Shown: positions 1-6,865 of the stretch, one piece after another | Layout of the letters: each line of letters starts with the position of its first letter | Numbering within the stretch: position 1 is the stretch's first letter | The notes under the pieces: generated by a model | Told to the model about the DNA's origin: nothing | What the model saw: the letters and a program-made list of their open reading frames with translations, nothing else | Databases searched by the model: none | DNA from: MFZZ01 sp964582715 | GTDB taxonomy: Bacteria; Patescibacteriota; Microgenomatia; UBA1406; GWC2-37-13 | Length of the DNA: 43,273 bases | Assembly (NCBI GenBank): GCA_964582715.1 | Contig: CAZOSM010000006.1 | Location: 1 to 43,273, forward strand | Direction of reading: 5' to 3' | Program-made: the position numbers and the translations under genes

Positions 1-24
1 ATATTATATATAATTCGCTGCAAG

Positions 25-885
25 ATGAAGATAACAAAGATTGATATATTAACATTGAATAAAAAACATGCTACAGATATTGCTATGCTTGTAGATCAAC
101 ATAAATTCCTTCAAGAGATACAAAGACTGAGACAAAAATGGAAGATTTCTAAACTATACCCAGTTTCAAATATATACGAACCTCCCACAGAAAAACTTCA
201 TTTAAAAGGTAAAGAGAAACAATTCAATCATGATATAGAGACTGTTCTTAAAAAATTTCATAGAGGTAAAAACTTTAAAAATATTGTTGAATATGCTCTG
301 ATAAATGGGATCATCCCTGACGGAGTATATCTTAGTTGTTACTTTGATGTTGTTATGGTCAGTCAAAAAGATGATCTAAGTAGACCTGAACAATATGAGT
401 ATGTAATTATTATGTCTGCTCGCACAGAAAAAAAAGAATTGGAAGCTGCTTATAAAGCATTTCAAGAATTCATTAAAGGACATGAACCAACTAATGAATT
501 TGACAAAGGTATAATAGGTAAAATAAACTTTCAAAACTCTCCTAGCATCAATGCAGAGGTCCCTGATCACAGAGAACTAATTGAACAGTTTCACAAAGGA
601 ACAGTTTATGATTCTGCTGATATTTCGAAATACAAAACTAAAAAAGAAATAGAAAGAACTAGAGAATGGTATTGGACAAAATATTCAGATATCTTTAATG
701 GCTTATCAAAAAAATCTCTTACCTATGATGAAGTTCTGAATAAATGGCAACAAGAGAATTGCCCTGTAAATATGGATCATGCTGACATTCTAAGTAAAAG
801 AAAATGTGATTTCTGTTCTATTGAGGACATAAATATCATTGAAAAGGCAATATCTTCCTACAATCGACTTCTGAAATCATCCTGA
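25..885 (+). CDS. Hypothetical protein of the integrated element
   Basis: A 286-residue soluble protein that I do not recognise. It has no signal peptide or membrane segment. It is rich in Lys, Glu and aromatic residues, and a C-x2-C pair (C261, C264) near the C-terminus could bind metal or be coincidence. The ATG at 25 is the first in the window, but no in-frame stop precedes it, so the true start may lie further left. No Shine-Dalgarno sequence is visible before it. It is followed by DUF5659 and replication-type genes on the same strand, so it is probably element cargo or part of its maintenance functions. No function is assigned. Confidence 0.6.
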   Translation: MKITKIDILTLNKKHATDIAMLVDQHKFLQEIQRLRQKWKISKLYPVSNIYEPPTEKLHLKGKEKQFNHDIETVLKKFHRGKNFKNIVEYALINGIIPDGVYLSCYFDVVMVSQKDDLSRPEQYEYVIIMSARTEKKELEAAYKAFQEFIKGHEPTNEFDKGIIGKINFQNSPSINAEVPDHRELIEQFHKGTVYDSADISKYKTKKEIERTREWYWTKYSDIFNGLSKKSLTYDEVLNKWQQENCPVNMDHADILSKRKCDFCSIEDINIIEKAISSYNRLLKSS

Positions 886-943
886 CGTTTTAACTATCTC
901 CAACTTCAGGGTGTTTATATCTGCAATGAATTAGATTTAATGC

Positions 944-1204
944 ATGAAGATTAAAAATACAAATACAGATAAATATATTACAAGTGATATTAAACTCCAA
1001 GCCTTCCTTCGTTTAATGATCCCTGATTCCTTTATTGGACTTAACAAAAGTAATCCAAGTAAAGTTAATTTCGTCTTCAACAAAAGTAAAGAACTAACGG
1101 AATTCATAAACGGATATTTATATCGTAAGCAATATCTTATTTCTCCACTGGCTTTTGCTGAAAATATAGATCAAGGTAAAGCAATGATTTATGGAGACTA
1201 TTAG
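944..1204 (+). CDS. DUF5659 domain-containing protein
   Basis: An 86-residue protein matching the DUF5659 pattern from memory: an N-terminal Y-I-T-S-D motif followed by a hydrophobic helix (residues 11 to 25), a central beta-strand with V-N-F-V-F, an acidic helix (K-E-L-T-E-F-I) and a closing segment ending in P-L-A-F-A-E-N. The family is small, soluble and of unknown function, and is often found beside replication or recombination genes of elements in uncultivated bacteria. Here it lies 58 bp after the unknown protein and 27 bp before the winged-helix protein, so one transcript is likely. A short out-of-frame ATG lies 4 nt upstream but stops after four codons. Confidence 0.7.
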   Translation: MKIKNTNTDKYITSDIKLQAFLRLMIPDSFIGLNKSNPSKVNFVFNKSKELTEFINGYLYRKQYLISPLAFAENIDQGKAMIYGDY

Positions 1205-1231
1205 AAACTAAGTTTAAAAGATTAAGATTAT

Positions 1232-1933
1232 ATGGAAAACAAATATTTCATCAAGTTTATAGAACATAGCGTTGAATTTTACGAACTGATTAGACAACGA
1301 CCAACCGCTTTTGTGTTACTCTCTCTTATCGCTGATAGAGCAAGAAAAGTCCCCTTAGATATAAATGATGGTATTGAAGTTGGAGAAGCATTTATTGGTG
1401 ATTATAAAGAATACTGCGCGACACCACAAAGTTACAGAACTGATAAAAAATATTTGGAAAAGTTCAAAATTGTAACATTCAATACAACAAACAAAGGTAC
1501 TATAGCAAAGATTGTCAAATCAAGCATATTTAATATTTCAAGAGATTCCTCAACAGACAGATTAACAGATAAACAACAAAAGATTGATAAACATATAACA
1601 ACTAAACAAGAAGTAAGAAGTGAAAAAGAAGGAAGAAAAAAAAGCAAAGCAAAGCCTATGAAAAAAAACGATTTTTCTCATGAATCAACTTCTGATAATT
1701 ACTTAAATCCACTAACATCTGCTCAATACAAGAATCACGTAACCGAAAATTATTGGAACTTATATGCTCCAGCTATAGCAGATCGAATAGAAGTATCAGA
1801 GGAGTCATTGCAATATGCAAATGCAAAAAGAGATTGGCTAAAAAAAGCAAAAGTAGCTTCTATTAGTTCTGTACTAGCATTTTTAGAGAATGCTAATGAT
1901 TGGGAAGACGAAGATATGAGTGAACGTTATTGA
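1232..1933 (+). CDS. Winged-helix replication-initiator-like protein
   Basis: A 233-residue protein. Residues 1 to about 100 look like a winged-helix fold of the kind found in phage and ICE replication proteins: a helical start (N-K-Y-F-I-K-F), R-P-T-A-F-V-L-L-S-L-I-A, G-E-A-F-I-G-D-Y, a recognition-helix-like stretch (S-Y-R-T-D-K-K-Y-L-E-K) and a wing (T-N-K-G-T-I-A-K-I). A Lys/Glu-rich low-complexity linker follows (about 115 to 150). The C-terminal 80 residues form a helical domain ending D-W-E-D-E-D. The architecture fits a DNA-binding replication or regulatory protein of the element. The role is inferred from the fold impression and context; there is no nuclease or ATPase motif. Confidence 0.5.
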   Translation: MENKYFIKFIEHSVEFYELIRQRPTAFVLLSLIADRARKVPLDINDGIEVGEAFIGDYKEYCATPQSYRTDKKYLEKFKIVTFNTTNKGTIAKIVKSSIFNISRDSSTDRLTDKQQKIDKHITTKQEVRSEKEGRKKSKAKPMKKNDFSHESTSDNYLNPLTSAQYKNHVTENYWNLYAPAIADRIEVSEESLQYANAKRDWLKKAKVASISSVLAFLENANDWEDEDMSERY

Positions 1934-1944
1934 TTAATAAATTT

Positions 1945-1955
1945 AAGGAGGTGAT
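1945..1955 (+). promoter_or_regulatory. Strong Shine-Dalgarno sequence
   Basis: AAGGAGGTGAT is a near-complete complement of the 16S rRNA 3' end. Its AGGAGG core is 8 nt before the ATG at 1960. It sets that start rather than the in-frame TTG at 1930, which would overlap the preceding stop. Such a strong site contrasts with the chromosomal genes in this window. Confidence 0.85.
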
Positions 1956-1959
1956 AAAT

Positions 1960-2202
1960 ATGACAAAAAACGAAATGATTGACATTATTGTAACTGAGTT
2001 GATGATTGAGAAACAAACAAAAGATAAAGAAGATGCAATTGAAATAATGCTACGAAAAGGTTGGAAAGGTTTTGAGAATTACTCAGATAGTGAATTAAAA
2101 AAAATTATAGATGAATATGATCAAAATAGAATTGAAGGTTTACTTTTGGTAGCTGAAATATTACGTGAGAGTAAAACAGCACCTGATCAAAAACAAAATT
2201 AG
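1960..2202 (+). CDS. Small hypothetical protein
   Basis: An 80-residue acidic, helical protein starting M-T-K-N-E-M-I-D. The start is fixed by the Shine-Dalgarno sequence at 1945 to 1955. It has no membrane segment, Cys cluster or known motif. Its helix-rich composition and size resemble small accessory proteins of mobile elements (a toxin-antitoxin partner, anti-repressor or regulator), but nothing decides between these. It is the last gene before the non-coding region that precedes the excisionase/integrase pair. A hairpin follows about 20 nt after the stop. No homologous family is recognised. Confidence 0.6.
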   Translation: MTKNEMIDIIVTELMIEKQTKDKEDAIEIMLRKGWKGFENYSDSELKKIIDEYDQNRIEGLLLVAEILRESKTAPDQKQN

Positions 2203-2221
2203 TTTTTATAAAATTCAGACT

Positions 2222-2248
2222 CTTTTCCCAATTTAAAATTGGGGAAAG
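2222..2248 (+). terminator. Inverted repeat after the small unknown gene
   Basis: The arms CTTTTCCCAATTT (2222 to 2234) and AAATTGGGGAAAG (2236 to 2248) pair over 13 positions with one G-U pair; the innermost pairs must open for a loop. It lies 20 nt after the stop at 2202. No T-run follows, so intrinsic termination is uncertain and it could instead be an operator or a structured RNA end. Confidence 0.4.
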
Positions 2249-2300
2249 GTGAGGCAATTTTATTTGATACAAGTGAAGTAAGAAAATATTCAATTGGATT

Positions 2301-2429
2301 AAATAGCTGTTTAGTTGAATTTTAGCCTATAAATAACATCTAAACTAACAATCTTATTATATAAAAACCATTAATTATTTGCAATAAACATTAATAGACA
2401 TAACTTTTTGTTAGATTAAACAGCTATTT
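2301..2429. repeat. 13-bp inverted repeat upstream of excisionase/integrase
   Basis: AAATAGCTGTTTA at 2301 to 2313 recurs as its exact reverse complement TAAACAGCTATTT at 2417 to 2429, separated by 103 bp of very AT-rich DNA without a gene. The right copy ends 11 bp before the excisionase ATG. Paired sites beside a small HTH protein and a tyrosine recombinase suit arm-type recombinase/excisionase sites or paired operators. The function is inferred. Confidence 0.5.
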
Positions 2430-2440
2430 TGTAAAACACT

Positions 2441-2614
2441 ATGGAAACAGAAATTTTAACATTACAGGAAGCAGCACATTTACTAAAGGTTTCAGATGCT
2501 ACTCTTCGCAGCTGGATTAAAGCTGGAAAAATTCCGGCTTTGAAAGAAGGTCGTGCTTATAGAATAAAGAGAATGGATATCGAGAAACGATTTAAAAAAC
2601 AAAAATATGAATAA
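2441..2614 (+). CDS. Excisionase/MerR-like helix-turn-helix protein
   Basis: A 57-residue protein. Its single domain is the excisionase/MerR-type HTH: L-T-L-Q-E-A-A-H-L-L-K-V-S (first helix and turn), A-T-L-R-S-W-I-K-A-G-K-I-P (recognition helix with the typical R-x-W-I), and the wing G-R-A-Y-R-I-K-R-M-D-I-E. This is the usual size for the family. Its stop overlaps the start of the tyrosine recombinase by 8 nt, so the two should be translationally coupled. The role is probably directing the recombinase to excision or repressing the element, binding near its own promoter, where a 13-bp inverted repeat lies. Confidence 0.8.
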   Translation: METEILTLQEAAHLLKVSDATLRSWIKAGKIPALKEGRAYRIKRMDIEKRFKKQKYE

Positions 2615-3506
2615 TTCCATAACAAATCACATAAAAGAGTTTCTTCATTACAAAGCTAATGTTGAAAATTTAGCTGTGAAGTCATTTGATGCATATGAGC
2701 ATGACCTGCTAAATAGCTTTCTTCCATTCTTAAATTCAAAAAAGATTCTAGATATTACAAAAGTGACCCAACTTGATATTGAAGAATATCTTACTCAAGT
2801 AAAAATCAGTAGCAAAACAGGCTCAGTTGCAAACAGGAACAGAAAATTAGCTTCAATTCAGTCTTTATACGTATTCCTGCATAAACGAGCAATCACTCAA
2901 AACGTAGTCATGGATATTAAGCCATTAAAAACTCACGCAAAAATAATTAGTTATTTAACCGAAGATGAAAAGCAACATTTAATACAGACTGTAGAGAATT
3001 TAGCTACTCCTTTCTATAAGACACGAGATATTGCTATATTTAAACTCTTTCTATGTACGGGCATTAGAGTAAGCGAACTAACAAACTTAAAAATACCAGA
3101 TTTAGAATTACATTCTAAAGGCATCAGCTATATTCATGTTAGAAGAAAAGGTGGCAACGAAGTACAACTTCCAATTAATAATAAGACTGCTTATGCAATA
3201 CGAATATACTTGTCAAAGCAGAAAAGAACTAATCTAACTGCTCCAGTTTTTGTAAGTAAAAATAATAATCCCTTAGAAGCTAACTCCGTTTATCATCTTG
3301 TAAAACATTATTTAAAAAAAGCTGGTATTACAAAGAAAAAATGGGGGCCGCATATCCTTCGCCACACAGTTGGTGTTAGCCTCCGTAGACAAGGAGTAGA
3401 TATCGCTACTATTCAAAATCTTTTAGGTCATAAGAAGCTAGAAACAACCGCTATTTATTTAAACGTTGAGCCACAAGATTTAGAAAGAGCAGTTCAATTA
3501 TTATGA
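2607..3506 (+). CDS. Tyrosine recombinase (XerC/D-like integrase)
   Basis: A 299-residue site-specific recombinase with the usual two-domain layout. Residues 1 to 100 form an N-terminal SAM-like core-binding domain (F-L-H-Y-K-A, L-D-I-E-E-Y-L, R-N-R-K-L-A-S-I-Q-S-L-Y). Residues 115 to 299 form the catalytic domain with all six expected residues: R154 (T-G-I-R-V-S-E-L), K181 (R-R-K-G-G), H249 and R252 (H-I-L-R-H), H275 (L-L-G-H-K) and the nucleophile Y284 (A-I-Y-L-N). The length is typical of Xer-type enzymes. The start overlaps the excisionase stop and the stop overlaps a possible start at 3503. It should act on the element, perhaps at the inverted repeat upstream; it could also serve gene inversion or dimer resolution. 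Confidence 0.92.
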   Translation: MNNSITNHIKEFLHYKANVENLAVKSFDAYEHDLLNSFLPFLNSKKILDITKVTQLDIEEYLTQVKISSKTGSVANRNRKLASIQSLYVFLHKRAITQNVVMDIKPLKTHAKIISYLTEDEKQHLIQTVENLATPFYKTRDIAIFKLFLCTGIRVSELTNLKIPDLELHSKGISYIHVRRKGGNEVQLPINNKTAYAIRIYLSKQKRTNLTAPVFVSKNNNPLEANSVYHLVKHYLKKAGITKKKWGPHILRHTVGVSLRRQGVDIATIQNLLGHKKLETTAIYLNVEPQDLERAVQLL

Positions 3507-3535
3507 ATTACATTTTGAAAGGGGGTGAATATAAC

Positions 3536-3982
3536 ATGAAAAAAATAATAAAAATATCAGTAATAATTTTATGTATTTTATTCGTATTTGGAGTGATTCT
3601 AGGTTTACTTTCATCTGATGGTCAAGAAAACTTTCAAAAAGGTCGAGAAAAAGGACAGACAACTGAAAGCGAAGATGCTATCGATCAAATGAGCTCATTA
3701 GAAAGAATGGAAGTTGCTTTTATAGGCAACCCCTCTCCAGAAGAGATTAAACATAGCCTTGATCAAGCATTAAAGCTCTATGGTACGGAAATTACTGAGG
3801 AGAACTACAATCGAGCAGGCAGTGTATTAGTAGCACTCAGGAAGGAAAGTAAAACTGGTGTAACAGAAATGGAAATTCTTGAGTATATGATCCAATCATA
3901 TGTAGAAGACATAAATATGTCTTTTCAAGATATTGCAGCAATTTCATTTACTGCTCTTGAGAAAAATATTGATGGGAATTAA
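3536..3982 (+). CDS. Membrane-anchored hypothetical protein
   Basis: A 148-residue protein with a Lys-rich start and one membrane segment (about residues 3 to 26, I-I-L-C-I-L-F-V-F-G-V-I-L-G-L-L), then a polar, acidic, mostly helical domain likely outside the membrane. I chose the ATG at 3536 because GGGGGTGA lies about 8 nt before it. An in-frame ATG at 3503 overlaps the recombinase stop but has no ribosome site and would put charged residues before the membrane segment. A Cys in the hydrophobic segment is not in a clear lipobox. It resembles cargo or exclusion-type proteins of mobile elements, but no family is recognised. Confidence 0.6.
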   Translation: MKKIIKISVIILCILFVFGVILGLLSSDGQENFQKGREKGQTTESEDAIDQMSSLERMEVAFIGNPSPEEIKHSLDQALKLYGTEITEENYNRAGSVLVALRKESKTGVTEMEILEYMIQSYVEDINMSFQDIAAISFTALEKNIDGN

Positions 3983-4002
3983 TAGATTTTCTAAAACTAT
4001 GT

Positions 4003-4041
4003 TAGGATTCCAAGGTGGAAATTAACCATCTTGGAATCCTA
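4003..4041 (+). terminator. Long inverted repeat, possible terminator
   Basis: TAGGATTCCAAGGTGG (4003 to 4018) pairs with CCATCTTGGAATCCTA (4026 to 4041) around a 7-nt loop, with one mismatch or wobble position. This is one of the strongest hairpins in the window. It lies 20 nt after the stop at 3982 and is not followed by a T-run. It may end the tyrosine-recombinase transcript or protect it, or be a protein-binding site. Confidence 0.5.
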
Positions 4042-4102
4042 CATCATACTGAACTTTCAAAACTTTCCAAATTCAGTGTTCTTTACCCATTAGTTAGGCA
4101 TA

Positions 4103-4261
4103 ATGCCTACTATGAACGATGAAGATAAAGATCTAGAAAAAATTGCCGATCAATGGGTCAACCTCATGTTTGCTCATATTGAATCTAAAAAGCAACAAAA
4201 AAATAATGACTCTAGTAATAATGAGAATTTAAATATTAAAAAACAAAATATTAACAGTTAA
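4103..4261 (+). CDS. Small acidic ORF preceding the serine recombinase
   Basis: A 52-residue ORF beginning M-P-T-M-N-D-E-D-K-D; a second in-frame ATG at 4112 is equally possible. It has an N-terminal amphipathic helix (D-L-E-K-I-A-D-Q-W-V-N-L-M-F-A-H-I) and a polar Asn/Lys-rich tail. It ends 8 nt before the recombinase ATG (2 nt before a possible TTG start), so coupling is likely. Small ORFs of the type E-K-I-A-x-x-W-V occur just upstream of large serine recombinases in related uncultivated bacteria, from memory. It could be a recombination directionality or regulatory factor; this is inference. Confidence 0.6.
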   Translation: MPTMNDEDKDLEKIADQWVNLMFAHIESKKQQKNNDSSNNENLNIKKQNINS

Positions 4262-4269
4262 GATTGAAT

Positions 4270-5793
4270 ATGAAAAATTGTTATGTATACATAAGAGTTT
4301 CGACTGAAGACCAAAAAAATAATGGGTATTCACCAGATAATCAAATAAGACAAGCAAGAGAATACGCTTCAATGAATCAATATCATATAAAGGAAATATT
4401 TGATGATAGCGGCAAGAGTGGTAGATCAACTAAAAATAGACCAGAACTACAAAGGCTTATAGAGGCTGTTGAAGAGGATCCTGTTGACGCCGTGATTATT
4501 TATAAGATTGATCGATTTGCTCGTAATGTGACTGATTTTTCAAGGTTGTATAACGATTTCAAATTAAAAGGTATAAAATTGCTTTCAGTAAATGAAGGAA
4601 ACCTAACTGAAGGAAATAGCCTGATAGCAAATATCTTTGCAAGTGTTGCTCAATGGGAGTCTGAAGTAAATAGTACTAGAACAAAAGACGCTTTAGTTCA
4701 AAAGTTTGAAGAAGGTTGGCAACCAACAAGACCACCTTTAGGATATAGAAGTGTTGGTGGCGAAGATGAAAAAAAAACTTGTGAACCAGACCCATATGAA
4801 GCTCCTATAATTAAAGAATTATTTGAACTGTATGCTACTGGTAATTATTCAATACTTGAAATACAAGATTGGCTTGCAGACAAAAATATAGTTTCAAAAA
4901 ATGGAACAGGCTTAGGTCACAGTGTCATAAATAATATTCTAAAAAATCCTTTCTACTATGGCTTAATACGTTGGCATGGCAATTCTAAAATAGGCAAACA
5001 AGTACCAATTATTTCAAAAAGTCTGTTTGATACTTGTCAGTATGTATTAGCGAAACATAGAGATTTTCTTCTGAGAAGGCGTAAACACGATTTTTTACTT
5101 AGAGGTTTCATAACTTGTGCTGAATGTGGTCAAAGGTACACTGCTGAATGGCATAAAAGCGAACGTTTTAAGAAACATAAAGGGAAAATAGCTTATTATC
5201 ATTGTCCAAAGAGGAATAGGAACAATTGTCCTTCTCCATATGTTGAAATGTCTGAACTTGAAAAACTAGCTGCTCATCAATTTAAAGATATGCAATTCTC
5301 ACAAAAATTTATTGATTTGGTAGTAAAGAAAGCGAGAGAAAAAGTTGAGTTTAATCGAAAAGCTGCATCATCAAAAAGACAGGCTATTCTAAACTTACGG
5401 ACATCATTAGAAATGCGTAGAAATAAGCTTGAAGATGCATTGCTTGATGGCACCATTGACAGAGATACTTATAGACGTAAGCATGAAGAGATTAAACTCA
5501 AAATACAGTCTACTGATGAACACTTACAAGAACTGGAAGCAAGTTGCAATATTGATATGGATTTAATTGAAGAAGTCCTAGCATTTAGTAGGAATATATA
5601 CAAAACATTTGTTGATGCCCCACCTTTTTTGAAACGACATTACATGAGGTTCTTCTATGAACGTTTCGAAGTTAAAAATAAGACTATTATCAATGCAGTG
5701 CCCACACCAATATTTTTGGTACTACAGGCTAACCATGCAGTTATATTTAGAGCGTCAGGGCTCCCCGACGTGGACTCGAACCACGAACCTTGA
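4270..5793 (+). CDS. Large serine recombinase (site-specific integrase)
   Basis: About 507 residues from the ATG; a TTG two codons upstream is an alternative start. Domains: resolvase catalytic domain (residues 1 to about 140) with the nucleophile S11 in Y-I-R-V-S-T and the conserved D-R-F-A-R; recombinase domain (about 155 to 250, P-P-L-G-Y, I-L-K-N-P-F-Y-Y-G); zinc ribbon with C283, C286, C312 and C320; then a coiled coil (about 360 to 425) and a C-terminal helical part. It catalyses unidirectional integration through a Ser-DNA link, and the coiled coil normally controls directionality. Its final ten or so codons and stop are inside the tRNA-Asn gene on the other strand, so the integration event completes the reading frame. 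It is probably the integrase of the element. Confidence 0.93.
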   Translation: MKNCYVYIRVSTEDQKNNGYSPDNQIRQAREYASMNQYHIKEIFDDSGKSGRSTKNRPELQRLIEAVEEDPVDAVIIYKIDRFARNVTDFSRLYNDFKLKGIKLLSVNEGNLTEGNSLIANIFASVAQWESEVNSTRTKDALVQKFEEGWQPTRPPLGYRSVGGEDEKKTCEPDPYEAPIIKELFELYATGNYSILEIQDWLADKNIVSKNGTGLGHSVINNILKNPFYYGLIRWHGNSKIGKQVPIISKSLFDTCQYVLAKHRDFLLRRRKHDFLLRGFITCAECGQRYTAEWHKSERFKKHKGKIAYYHCPKRNRNNCPSPYVEMSELEKLAAHQFKDMQFSQKFIDLVVKKAREKVEFNRKAASSKRQAILNLRTSLEMRRNKLEDALLDGTIDRDTYRRKHEEIKLKIQSTDEHLQELEASCNIDMDLIEEVLAFSRNIYKTFVDAPPFLKRHYMRFFYERFEVKNKTIINAVPTPIFLVLQANHAVIFRASGLPDVDSNHEP

Positions 5794-5832
5794 TGTTAAC
5801 AGCATCCTGCTCTACCATTGAGCTATCGGGGA
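5761..5832 (-). tRNA. tRNA-Asn (GTT)
   Basis: Read on the minus strand it folds as a full cloverleaf: acceptor stem TCCCCGA/TCGGGGA, D-arm AGCTCAATGGTAGAGCA, anticodon loop CTGTTAA with anticodon GTT (plus-strand 5798 to 5800), T-arm with TTCGAGT, and discriminator G at 5761, as expected for Asn. CCA is not encoded. The 3' half (5761 to 5793) overlaps the end of the serine recombinase on the other strand and is the likely attachment site of the element. Confidence 0.96.
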
Positions 5833-5866
5833 TAGATAAAGGATATTATATCATCCCGAAATTCAT

Positions 5867-6448
5867 TTAAAAAGGCAAAGTGAGAGGCATATCATTCCCT
5901 CCACCATCTTCTTCTATATACTTCTTCCAATCTACTTTTATAGGCACTTTACCCACTTCATTCAGATAATAAATCTCCCCTTTTTCAATTCCATAATCAA
6001 ACAGTTTTTTTGTCACAAGTACATCATCTAAACAATATTTCTTTAACTCATCCCACTTACCTTCTTTGTAATAATCAATAGCCATCAGGCCATGTCCTGT
6101 TTTTTTCTCATTAAGGGTAGCAAAGGCGACATCATTTAACCCAACTCGCTTCCCGATTTTTGCTTTAATATCATCTAAAATATCAAACTGAGAAAAATTC
6201 TCAATATTTCCCGGGTAGTATGCTTGTAAAACGGGTAAATCAAAAGTTCGGCTGTTATAACCCACAATATAAGATGCGTTTTCTAGGATGGGGTAGAGTT
6301 GATTTAATTCTTTTTCAGTAAACACCTGGCCTTTCTCTGTAGCATAATCATACACAGCCACAACAGAGATACCAAGTTGCTTTGCTTCACTAAACTCACG
6401 GAAGGTATGTTTAGTTTCAAGATCGAGTACTACGGGAAACTTCTTCAT
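5867..6448 (-). CDS. DEDDy-type 3'-5' exonuclease / RNase H-like protein
   Basis: A 193-residue RNase H-fold protein resembling the YprB-type exonuclease family. Catalytic residues are in order: D9 and E11 (V-L-D-L-E-T), D70 in G-Y-N-S-R-T-F-D-L-P, and Y138 with D142 in the last motif (Y-C-L-D-D), which makes it DEDDy rather than DEDDh. It should bind two metals and cut single-stranded nucleic acid from the 3' end, in repair or RNA turnover. It has no helicase or other domain. It follows the unknown gene at 6451 with a 2-nt gap, so the two form an operon. The exact substrate cannot be read from the sequence. Confidence 0.8.
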   Translation of the reverse strand: MKKFPVVLDLETKHTFREFSEAKQLGISVVAVYDYATEKGQVFTEKELNQLYPILENASYIVGYNSRTFDLPVLQAYYPGNIENFSQFDILDDIKAKIGKRVGLNDVAFATLNEKKTGHGLMAIDYYKEGKWDELKKYCLDDVLVTKKLFDYGIEKGEIYYLNEVGKVPIKVDWKKYIEEDGGGNDMPLTLPF

Positions 6449-6450
6449 AC

Positions 6451-6849
6451 TTAATTCACCTGAGATACATTTTCTTTATAAATTTCTATCTCAAAAAATA
6501 ATTTTTCACTTTTTGGAGATTCATCAGTGTTATATGCTCGATTCAGTTGCTGCTGAAGAGAAACACGCATATCGTCTACCAGCTTAAAGAAAATCTCTCT
6601 ATCCTCATCTTCCACATTGGGGAATTCATCCTTAAAGAACTCATCAAGCTTACCTAAACTCCAGAGAGCATTTATAAACTCACGGTTCGATAAATTTAAT
6701 TTTGAGATATTCCCGTATACTGGCCTTACTTTAAAATTCATCATACGAACTTCACTCATCATCTCTTCTACTGTTTGGGTGTTTGAGATTGTACGCTGTT
6801 GAAATAGCTTTATCTTTTCGTACAAGTCTGTTTTGTTTCCAGTTTTCAT
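6451..6849 (-). CDS. Hypothetical protein in operon with the exonuclease
   Basis: A 132-residue soluble protein, mostly helical, with mixed charge (L-Y-E-K-I-K-L-F-Q-Q, F-F-K-D-E-F-P-N-V-E-D-E-D-R-E). It has no signal peptide, membrane segment or metal-ligand cluster, and I recognise no family. Its start is 16 bp from the start of the divergent yqeY, so the two genes share one small promoter region. It is followed after 2 nt by the DEDDy exonuclease and probably works with it or is co-regulated with it. Confidence 0.65.
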   Translation of the reverse strand: MKTGNKTDLYEKIKLFQQRTISNTQTVEEMMSEVRMMNFKVRPVYGNISKLNLSNREFINALWSLGKLDEFFKDEFPNVEDEDREIFFKLVDDMRVSLQQQLNRAYNTDESPKSEKLFFEIEIYKENVSQVN

Positions 6850-6865
6850 AGGGTATAATTATGAA
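6850..6865. promoter_or_regulatory. Divergent leaderless promoter, yqeY and unknown gene
   Basis: On the plus strand TATAAT at 6854 to 6859 is followed by 6 nt and the yqeY ATG at 6866, so transcription should begin at or next to the start codon. The two divergent ATGs are only 16 bp apart, so the -10 regions of both genes must overlap. Confidence 0.6.

Larger units (their letters stand above)
1..5768 (+). mobile_element. Right part of an integrated element at tRNA-Asn
   Basis: All genes from the left edge to the tRNA-Asn point the same way and are accessory in type: unknown protein, DUF5659, winged-helix replication-type protein, small unknowns, excisionase, tyrosine recombinase and large serine recombinase. 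The block stops in the 3' half of tRNA-Asn, a usual integration target, and gene type and orientation change there. Two genes in it have strong Shine-Dalgarno sequences, unlike the chromosome beyond. No second copy of the tRNA 3' end is visible at 1 to 5760, so the left end should lie outside the window. The extent is inference. The integrase most likely responsible is the serine recombinase, which abuts the tRNA. Confidence 0.7.

Noticed and set aside
1..5760. Left attachment repeat of the tRNA-Asn 3' end inside the window
   Set aside because: I saw no second copy of the T-arm/acceptor sequence in this stretch; the left end should be outside.
6833..6865. N-terminal extension of YqeY starting at 6833
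   Set aside because: It would include the TATAAT promoter and the start of the divergent gene; the family match begins at M-I-K-Q-Q (6866).
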